From Achaetomiella virescens (lineage: Eukaryota; Ascomycota; Sordariomycetes; Sordariales; Chaetomiaceae), in the NCBI GenBank assembly GCA_031001845.1, contig JARNGD010000126.1, positions 1 through 64,000 on the forward strand: DNA of 64,000 nucleotides, written 5' to 3'. The translations under genes and the position numbers were made by a program. The first letter of the stretch is position 1, and each line of letters starts with the position of its first letter. This document shows positions 55,791-64,000 of this stretch, piece by piece. The notes under the pieces are model-generated. The model did not search any database. It was given only the letters and a program-made list of their open reading frames with translations, and was not told the origin of the DNA.

Positions 55791-58700
55791 ATGTCGGAGA
55801 GCTATGAAGTCGGCACCAGAGCGTGGCAGCCCGACGCGACCGAGGGCTGGGTTGCGTCCGAGGTCGTCAAGAAGACAGTAGACGGGTCAAAAGTCGTGCT
55901 CGAGTTCCAGCTAGAAAATGGCGAGGTGCGCAGCTCATGCTTGCCCTGGGGATACTCCAACCTAGCCTGTACGAGGTTGCTAACCTTCCGCCATGACGAC
56001 AGATTAAGAAGCTGGAGGTCACACTCGAGGCCCTCCAGTCCGGAAACGACCCCTCGCTGCCACCGCTCATGAATCCCACCATGCTCGAGGCCAGCGATGA
56101 TCTCACCAACCTCTCCCACCTCAACGAGCCTGCCGGTAACGTACCTGTTTCTGTGTTTTGCATGAGAGACAAATGCTGACGACGCTCGCGCGAGCCAGTC
56201 CTCCAGGCTATCCGCCTCCGATATGCCCAGAAGGAGATCTACACATATTCCGGAATAGTCCTCATAGCGACAAATCCCTTCGCTCGCGTCGACTCCCTCT
56301 ATGTCCCCGGCATGGTCCAGGTCTATGCCGGCAAGCAGAGGGCAACACAAGCTCCGCACCTCTTCGCTATTGCCGAGGAGGCCTTCATGTACGGGCAATG
56401 CGTGGCCTACGGGCACTGGACATGGGGGACAGGGGCCTTGCTGACCGTCGCACAGGGACATGTTGCGAGACAACAAGAATCAGACCATTGTCGTGTCCGG
56501 CGAGTCTGGTGCCGGCAAGACCGTCAGCGCCAAGTACATTATGAGATACTTTGCGACAAGAGAATCGCCAGATAGCCCGGGATCGAGGGCGAAGAAGGGG
56601 CCCGAGGCGATGAGTAAGACCGAGGAGGCCATTCTCGCTACAAATCCCATCATGGAGGCCTTCGGCAACGCAAAGACAACGAGAAACGACAACTCATCGC
56701 GCTTCGGCAAGTACATCGAGATCATGTTCGACAAGAGCACCAACATCATCGGCGCCAAGATCAGGACGTATCTGCTGGAACGGTCGAGGTTGGTGTTCCA
56801 ACCGCTTAAGGAGAGGAACTACCACATCTTCTACCAGCTGGTGGCCGGTGTGTCGGAGAAGGAGCGTCAGGAGCTTGGGCTACTGCCTGTTGAGCAGTTC
56901 GACTATCTCAACCAGGGCAACACTCCCACCATCGACGGCGTGGACGACAAGGCCGAGTTCGCTGCGACCAAACAGTCACTCAAGACCATTGGCGTAAGCG
57001 AGGCCAACCAGGCCGAGATCTTCAAGCTGTTGGCGGGTTTGCTGCATCTGGGCAACGTCAAGATCGGTGCCACTAGGAATGACAGCGTTCTCGCTGCGAC
57101 CGAGCCCTCCCTGGTCAAGGCTTGCGATATCCTCGGCATCGATGCCCCAGAGTTTGCCAAGTGGATTGTCAAGAAGCAGCTCGTCACCCGCGGTGAGAAG
57201 ATTACCTCGAACCTCAGCCAGGCGCAGGCCATCGTCGTCAGGGATTCCGTGGCCAAGTTCATCTACTCCAGCCTCTTCGACTGGCTCGTCGAGATTATCA
57301 ACCGGAGCTTGGCGACTGAGGAGGTGCTGAACAGGGTCAATTCGTTCATCGGTGTGCTTGATATCTACGGCTTCGAGCACTTCGCCAAGAACTCGTTCGA
57401 GCAATTCTGCATCAACTATGCCAACGAGAAGCTGCAGCAAGAGTTCAACCAGCACGTCTTCAAGCTCGAGCAGGAGGAGTATCTGCGGGAACAGATCGAC
57501 TGGACCTTCATCGACTTCGCCGACAACCAGCCGTGCATAGACCTGATCGAGGGCAAGCTCGGTATCCTCTCGCTGCTGGACGAGGAGTCGAGGCTACCCA
57601 TGGGTTCCGACGAGCAGTTCGTGACGAAGCTGCATCATAACTATGCCGCGGACAAGCACAAGTTCTACAAGAAGCCCAGGTTCGGCAAGTCTGCCTTCAC
57701 CGTGTGCCACTACGCCATCGACGTCACGTACGAGTCGGAAGGCTTCATCGAGAAGAACCGTGACACGGTTCCGGACGAGCACATGGCGGTGCTCCGTGCC
57801 TCGACCAACAAGTTCCTCGGGTCGGTGCTGGATGCAGCGTCAGCGGTCAGGGAGAAGGATGCTGCATCGGCGAGCTCTAATGCGGTGAAGCCGGCGGCAG
57901 GCAGGAGGATCGGTGTCGCTGTTAACCGCAAGCCGACGCTTGGTGGCATCTTCAAGTCCTCGCTGATCGAGCTGATGAACACCATCAACAGCACCGATGT
58001 GCACTACATCCGCTGTATCAAGCCCAACGAAGCCAAGGAAGCCTGGAAGTTCGAAGGCCCCATGGTGCTGAGCCAGCTCCGCGCCTGCGGTGTCCTGGAA
58101 ACGGTCCGCATTAGCACTGCGGGTTATCCCACGAGGTGGACCTACGAGGAGTTTGCCCTGCGGTACTACATGCTGGTGCCCTCGTCGCAATGGACTTCGG
58201 AGATCAGGGAGATGGCGAACGCCATCTTGACCCGCGCGTTTGGCACCTCCACGGTCAAGGGTATGGACAAGTACCAGCTGGGTCTGACCAAGATCTTCTT
58301 CCGCGCCGGCATGCTGGCCTTCCTCGAGAACCTCCGGACGAACCGTCTGAACGACTGCGCCATCATGATTCAAAAGAACCTGAGGGCCAAGTACTACCGC
58401 AAGAAGTACCTGGCTGCTCGGAACTCCATCATCGCTGTCCAGGCCTTGGTGCGCGCCCACAAGGCTCGCAAGCAGGCCCAGGAGATGCGGACGATCAAGG
58501 CCGCCATCACCATCCAGAGGGTGTGGCGCGGCCAGAAGCAGCGGAAGCAGTTCCTGCGCATCAGGAGCGACGTGGTCCGCGCCCAGGCCGCCTTCAAGGG
58601 CTACCTGCGCCGCAAGGAGATCATGGAGACCCGGATGGGCAACGCCGCCCTCATCATCCAGCGCAACTGGCGGTCGAGGAGGCAACTCCGGGCCTGGAGG

Positions 58701-60967
58701 GACTACCGCAGGAAGGTCGTCATCGTCCAGAGCCTGTGGCGTGGCAGGAAAGCTCGCAAGGAGTACAAGGTCATCCGCGCCGAGGCTCGCGATCTCAAAC
58801 AGATTTCCTACAAGCTGGAGAACAAGGTGGTCGAGTTAACACAGTCGCTCGGCACCATGAAGGCCCAGAACAAGGAGCTCAAGACGCAGGTCGAAAACTA
58901 CGAGGGCCAGGTTACCATCTGGCGCAACCGGCACAACGCCCTCGAGGCGCGCGCCAAGGAGAGCTGCAGACCGAGGCCAACCAGGCCGGCATCGCGGCTG
59001 CCCGCCTCGAGGCCATGGAGGCCGAGATGAAGAAGCTTCAGGCGAGCTTCGAGGACTCGGTCGCCAACGTCAAGAGGATGCAGGAGGAGGAGCGGCAGCT
59101 GCGAGATTCTCTGCGTGCTACAAGCACGGAGCTCGAGGCCGCTCGCCAGGAGAGCCAGCGCCACGAGGCCGAGAAGAACTCGCTGCGGCAACAGCTCATC
59201 GAGCTCCAGGAAGCCCTCGAGCAGGCCAGGAGAAACGCCCCTGTCAATGGCGAGCTTGCCAATGGCCACACCCCGCTCTCCAACGTCCCTGCTGGCCTCA
59301 TCAACTTGGTGTCGGCTAAGAAGCCCAAGCGGCGGAGCGCTGGTGCCGAGGTCCGCGAGCTGGATAGGTACAGCATGGCCTACAATCCGCGCCCAGTGTC
59401 GATGGCGGTCCCTGGCATGAACCGCCAGACCACGCTGTCGGGCTCGACCTTCATCCCCGGTGTAGACAGCATCGAGCTGGAGCTCGAGTCGCTGCTTGCT
59501 GACGAAGACGGCCTCAACGAGGAGGTCACCATGGGTCTCATCCGCAACCTCAAGATCCCCTCGCCGGCCAGCAACCCGCCGCCTTCGGACAAGGAGGTCC
59601 TCTTCCCGTCGTACCTCATCAACCTCGTCACGTCCGAGATGTGGAACAACGGCTTCGTCAAGGAGTCGGAGCGCTTCCTCGCTAACGTCATGCAGTCAAT
59701 CCAGCAGGAGGTCATGCAGCACGACGGCGACGAGGCCATCAACCCCGGCGCCTTCTGGCTGTCCAACGTGCACGAGATGCTCTCCTTCGTCTTCCTGGCT
59801 GAGGACTGGTATGAGGCCCAGAAGACGGACAACTACGAGTATGACCGCCTGCTCGAGATCGTCAAGCACGACCTCGAGAGTCTCGAGTTCAACATCTACC
59901 ACACCTGGATGAAGGTGCTCAAGCGCAAGCTCAACAAGATGATCATCCCAGCCATCATCGAGTCACAGTCGCTGCCCGGGTTCGTCACGAACGAGAACAA
60001 CAGGTTCCTCGGCAAGCTGCTGCAGGGCAGCAACCAGCCGGCGTACAGCATGGACAACCTGCTGTCGATGCTCAACAGCGTCTTCCGCGCCATGAAGGGC
60101 TATTACCTCGAGGACTCGATCATCACGCAGACCATCACGGAGCTTCTCCGGCTGGTGGGCGTGACGGCCTTCAACGACTTGCTCATGCGCCGCAACTTCC
60201 TCTCGTGGAAGCGCGGCCTGCAGATCAACTACAACATCACTCGCATCGAGGAGTGGTGCAAGAGTCACGACATGCCCGAGGGTACGCTGCAGCTTGAGCA
60301 CTTGATGGTGAGTGTTTTCAAATTGTGGATCATGCGTGTGACAATACTGACCTTTTCCCAGCAAGCGACCAAGCTTCTGCAGCTCAAGAAGGCGACCCTG
60401 AACGACATCGAAATCATCCAGGATATCTGCTGGATGTGAGCCAACCCGTCCCACATCTTGGCTTCCCATCCGTAGTCTTACTGACAACCCCCAGGCTCTC
60501 CCCCAACCAAATCCAGAAACTCCTCAAACCATACCTCGTCGCCGACTACGAGCAGCCCATCAACGGCGAGATCATGAAGGCGGTCGCATCGCGCGTCACC
60601 GAGAAGAGCGACGTGCTCCTCCTGCCGGCTGTCGATAGGACGACAGCGGCCGTACGAGATCGCCGAGCCGCGCGTCATCACCGCCCTGGAGACGTATACC
60701 CCGTCTTGTATGTTTTTCCCCTTCCTCTTCCCCTTCCCACTACTTTGTCTTCCCTTGGTACTGACAATTCAACTTTTCTAAGGGCTGCAAACCCCCCGCC
60801 TAAAACGCCTGGCAGAAATCGTCTCCCAGCAGGCCATCGCTCAACAGGAGAAGCTCGAGTTCGGCTCGCAGGCTGAGGAGGAGTATGAGGACGATGAGAG
60901 CCACCACGACGGCATGATGGCTGATATGGGTGTTGAGCCTGGGCCGATCGTGACCAGCACCGCTTAG
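55791..60967 (+). CDS. MYO2: Class V myosin heavy chain (Myo2 / MyoE type)
   Basis: Actin motor that carries vesicles and organelles to the hyphal tip. Start MSESYEVGTRAWQPDATEGW, an SH3-like N terminus. Motor domain: P-loop VVSGESGAGKTVSAKYIMRYF, switch I NDNSSRFGKYIEI, switch II DIYGFEHFAKNSFEQFCINYANE, and actin-binding YIRCIKPNE. Six IQ motifs follow (IQKNLRAKYYRKKY, IQRVWRGQKQRKQF and similar, about 58360-58780), then a coiled coil (58790-59240) and a globular DIL cargo domain (LINLVTSEMWNNGFVKESER to the end). Introns: 55926-56002, 56136-56198, 56389-56455, 60308-60361, 60436-60494 and one near 60706-60781. The intron at 56389 joins EEAFM to DMLRDNKNQT. Lost bases: a G near 58962 (AKEELQTEANQAG) and two bases near 60625-60645 (VDMDDSGPYEIAEPR). 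It ends MGVEPGPIVTSTA. About 1,580 residues, normal for fungi. Confidence 0.96.
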
Positions 60968-61450
60968 AGGGCTGGCGCTGGCACTGGTTGTGGTGGAGTA
61001 GAGTCTGGAGCGAGAGGCAGGCCCAGGTCGTTGTTGGGGACTGTGCCGCTGAACTTGCAGGGTGCGGCGGCGGCGATGATGGGGATGGGAGGAAAGGAGG
61101 TGGGGCATAGGCAAAGGCCTGCAGTGTGTAGTTTTTGGCGCTTGGATGGGAGGCAGTGGGAATACGGGAGGTGGTGAGAACCTTCGTGTCAGCCATGGGA
61201 ATTGGAGTGGTGATGGTGGGGAGGAGGGTTTGCGTGATGACAGGGAGGGGGTTAGGATTGGGAGGGCCCCGGGGAGCAGTAGATGAAGGGCGAGAAGCGG
61301 ATGCAGGCGGTGATGTTCCTTGTTCATTGTTCTTGTTCTGTTCTGGGATATCTGACGTTGACTGATCGATCAACATGGGATGGTGATGTGCTTTCTTTTA
61401 TTTGTTGCTCTTTGCTTGTTGGCGGGCGATGGATATCAGAATTGTTGCTT

Positions 61451-61498
<48 letters not shown>

Positions 61499-62122
61499 CC
61501 TGTGCCCTGCTTGTCTTGCATTCGCTCACTCGGTCATCCGTGGATCAAGCTGTAAAGGCATGGGCTTCTAGTAAGAGGGTAGTGTGCAGGGTGGACGGCA
61601 GGGTGTGGGAATGGAAGTAAATGTTGTGACACGGTGAGGGCTAATGGCTGATGACGGCTGGTGATACAGGATAGAGGTTAAAAAGACATCTCTCAAGGAG
61701 AGTGTGGGTGGCTGGATATATTTTTGGGATGGTCTACATCGATGAGTCTCCCAGACAACAGGAAGGGCCTTGCTGCGCCTAGGTGTGTTGATGGAATGGG
61801 AGATGAGGTGCCAGCGTTGAGTGTGTCGATTCACGCTGGCAAGATAAATACTAAGCTCTCACTTTCTATGCTACAGTATTCGACGTGGGCGGTTGCTCAT
61901 GGGGTGCTGAACCTTCCATGGCCAACACAGTGGGATTTCTGCACTCGCACATTCTCCTCAAACTGCAACTCAAAAATATTTTCAACACACTTACACCACC
62001 TTGCTTCACCCCTTGCTAAGGAATCAGGCGAAACTACCAAAATTCTGCTTGGACGAAACGAAGAAGGAGCAATCGCCGAAAAGAAAGTAAAACCTTCCAG
62101 AGGAGAGAAAAAAAGAACGAAA
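60968..62122. other. Intergenic between MYO2 and FAP7, 1.16 kb
   Basis: It contains a 42-base poly(T) run. A minus-strand open frame (60678-61376) overlaps the MYO2 3' end and is Ser/Pro-rich, but nothing in it looks conserved. An AT-richer stretch (61840-62110) precedes FAP7. Confidence 0.55.
61455..61496 (+). repeat. Poly(T) run, 42 bases
   Basis: Longest single-base tract in the window, about 490 bases after the MYO2 stop and 630 bases before the FAP7 start. Confidence 0.92.
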
Positions 62123-62868
62123 ATGTCGCGCAGCCTCCCCAACATCATCATCACGGGCACGCCCGGCGTAGGCAAGACCAGCCACTGCGAACTGCTCGCC
62201 GAGCGCACGGGACTCAAGCACATCTCGATCAACCAGGTGGTCAAGGACTGCGAGTGCCACGAGGGCTGGGACGACGAGTACCAGAGCTGGATTGTGGACG
62301 AGGACAAGGTAAATTTATTTGCCTTGTTTTTTTCGCGTCTCGGTTGCTGAGAACGACTTACCCCCCACTGTATGCAATAACGGATGGACTGACATGGGCA
62401 ATAACAACAGCTGCTCGACGCCATCGAGGCGAGGTCAAGCAGGGCGGTTGCATAATAGACTGCACGCGTGCGACCTGTTCCCCAAGAGCTGGATTGACTT
62501 GGTGGTGGTGCTGCGCGTGGACACGGCAACGCTGTATGATCGGCTCACGGCGAGGTGAGTCAGGCCGAGTGTTCCTCCTTCCCCATCTTCTCGCCCCCTT
62601 TTTTTGCGACAACCACCCTTTTCTTTTGAACCGGGAATATGCGATAGAGAGAAATAACGGCTGATATGCGGATAGGAAATATCCCGAGGTAAAACTCCAG
62701 GAGAACATTGATTCCGAAATCATGGAGGTACTGCTGCAGGAGGCAAAGGACTCGTATGACGAGGAAATTGTGGTCGAGCTGCAGAGCGTGACGGCGGACG
62801 AGATGGAGAACAATGTCGAGAGGATCGAGCAGTGGCTGGAGCAGTGGAAGAAGAACAACGCTTCATAG
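62123..62868 (+). CDS. FAP7: Adenylate kinase isoenzyme 6 homologue Fap7
   Basis: Small ATPase/adenylate kinase that acts with ribosomal protein Rps14 in 18S rRNA maturation. Start MSRSLPNIIITGTPGVGKTS, a Walker A loop at the very N terminus as in the family. Next come HISINQVVKDCECHEGWDDE, the Walker B-like CIID..HACDLFPKSWIDLVVVLR, and VDTATLYDRLTAR before the lid. Exons: 62123-62308, 62411-62554, 62676-62868. The last carries KYPEVKLQENIDSEIMEVLL and ends WLEQWKKNNAS. Two G bases are missing in exon 2: near 62432 (DAIEGEVKQGGCII) and near 62465, which restores the conserved D-W-H-A-C-D-L-F-P. About 175 residues. Confidence 0.94.
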
Positions 62869-63225
62869 CGGTTCACAGGGGCTTGGGAAGGGAAGGGAGC
62901 AGTAGACATTATTGAAGTTAGCAATTCATGAGACATGACATGACACACCCCCAGAGATCGCCTCACATCGGTTCCCGTAAATATCTCCATAGCAATTCGG
63001 GCATCCCTTACCTCTCCCGTCATCTCGAATCGAGTCTCCTTGAGGCCGATTGAGGTCTCTGAATACTCAAAAGTAATGCACCAACCGGGGCATCACCCCT
63101 CCGAGAGCCCCACTACCACAGAAGAATAGAACCTACCATCCCCTTCCCTCCCATAACTTGTAAACACTTCCCGACAACAACCCTTTTTCTTCTTCAGGAA
63201 ACAAGAACACAAAACGCCCTCCAAA
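62869..63225. other. Intergenic between FAP7 and HAM1
   Basis: 357 bases holding the FAP7 3' end and the HAM1 promoter. A CT-rich stretch ends just before the HAM1 start. Nothing else seen. Confidence 0.6.
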
Positions 63226-64000
63226 ATGACGACCCCCACAGCCGCCCGGCACATTGTCAACTTCATCAGCGGCAACGCCAACAAGCTGGGCGAGGTCAAG
63301 GCGATCCTGGAGCCGGCAATCCAGGTCGAGAGCCAGACACTCGATCTGATTGAGATACAGGGCACCCTCGAGGAAGTGACGCTCGACAAGTGCCGGCGGG
63401 CAGCGGACCTGGTATTATGAACCTGCCATATCTCAATCAAACAAAAAAAAACAAAACATCGCGCACACATGAACTGACTGTTCTTTTTTTCCTTTTTTTC
63501 CCAGATCGAAGGCCCCGTCCTGGTCGAGGACACCTGCCTCTGCTTCAACGCGCTGAACGGGCTTCCGGGGCCGTATATGTGCGTACTTCACACACCTCCT
63601 TTTCCATTTCCCAGCGAGTTCTTTTTCTTTTCTTTCTATTTTTTTCCCCCTTGCTAAATGGTCGGATTTCAGCAAGTGGTTCATGACGTCCATCGGCCAC
63701 GACGGGCTCAACAACCTGCTGGCCGCGTACGCGGACAAGTCGGCCAAGGCCGTCTGCACGTTCGCCTACTCGGCCGGTCCGGGCCATGAGCCGATTTTGT
63801 TCCAGGGATCACTGACGGGAAGATTGTGCCGCCTCGGGGGCCGGCTAACTTCGGTACGTTTTGTCTCGTTTGACTCGAGTTGAGTGGAGTCATCGCCGTC
63901 AGGGGTTGGGGAGATGCTGACGACGCGTGTTGTTGGACAACAGGCTGGGACGCGATCTTTGAGTACGAGGGGAAGACGTGAGTTTACGTCGTCCATCCTT
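63226..64000 (+). CDS. HAM1: Inosine triphosphate pyrophosphatase (Ham1/ITPA), 5' part
   Basis: Removes ITP, XTP and dITP from the nucleotide pool by hydrolysis to the monophosphate. Start MTTPTAARHIVNFISGNANK. The family signature S-G-N-x-x-K-L-x-E is present as SGNANKLGEV, and the metal-binding acidic motif as VLVEDTCLCFNALNGLPGPY, then WFMTSIGHDGLNNLLAAY and GWDAIFEYEGKT. Exons: 63226-63411, 63505-63578, 63673-63853, 63944-63977, joined in phase. A donor (GTGAGT) at 63978 leads out of the window, so the last exon or exons are missing. One base is lost near 63808 (FQGITDGKIVPPRGPANF). Its neighbour FAP7 is also a nucleotide enzyme, but co-regulation is not shown. Confidence 0.94.

Noticed and set aside
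60678..61376. Ser/Pro-rich minus-strand frame overlapping the MYO2 end
   Set aside because: Composition is simple, it overlaps conserved MYO2 codons, and no domain or clear start context is visible. Kept as intergenic.
1..64000. Reading the frame-broken genes as pseudogenes or as programmed frameshifts
   Set aside because: Breaks occur in many unrelated essential genes, are single-base losses at random places, and conserved sequence resumes at once. No slippery-site or structure pattern is shared.

Overview
This window is chromosomal DNA from a filamentous ascomycete, most likely a Sordariomycete. The reasons are a GC-rich sequence, introns mostly of 50-70 bases with GT..CTRAC..AG signals, short intergenic gaps with genes on both strands, and fungal forms of many proteins (a Bni1/SepA-type formin, a HypA/Trs120 subunit, a fused PABA synthase, a YPK9-type P5B ATPase). 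I cannot fix the genus from sequence alone. I found 24 protein genes. I found no tRNA, rRNA, CRISPR array, transposon or virus-derived gene.

Layout. 0-10 kb: the 3' part of SEC22 (+), an uncharacterised Cys-rich protein (-), CLPTM1 (-), a LOG-family enzyme (+), proteasome alpha subunit PRE5 (-), VPS55 (+). 10-20 kb: a bifunctional PABA synthase (-), TRS120 (-), a degenerate short-chain dehydrogenase (-). 21-33 kb: phosphoserine aminotransferase SER1 (+), a DUF2264 protein (-), a formin (-). 33-43 kb: a small membrane protein (+), phosphatase PP5 (+), a POP8-like RNase P/MRP subunit (-), a fungal membrane protein (+), kinase BUR1 (-), a tiny complex I subunit of the NDUFB2/AGGG type (+). 43-64 kb: a P5B ATPase (-), NAP1 (+), phosphoglycerate dehydrogenase SER3/SER33 (+), class V myosin MYO2 (+), FAP7 (+) and the 5' part of HAM1 (+).

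Functional themes. The genes are mostly housekeeping. Several act in the secretory pathway and polarised growth (SEC22, TRS120, VPS55, formin, myosin V). Two of the three serine-biosynthesis enzymes lie about 30 kb apart, and both carry a Gcn4/CPC1-type TGACTCA core upstream. FAP7 and HAM1, both nucleotide enzymes, are neighbours at the right end.

The main caveat is sequence quality. About 20 of the 24 genes contain single-base reading-frame breaks while the protein on both sides stays conserved. Wherever the lost residues can be inferred, the break is best explained by a missing base, usually G or C. I read these as consensus deletions, not as pseudogenes, so I give one gene span across each break. 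Beyond that, the points most worth checking are: BUR1, where an in-frame TAG is followed by about 50 open codons of a P-Y-G-rich repeat; an SDR protein that has lost both its cofactor glycines and its catalytic lysine; a 15-base candidate micro-exon; a 47-residue three-exon complex I gene; and four long poly(A/T) tracts.
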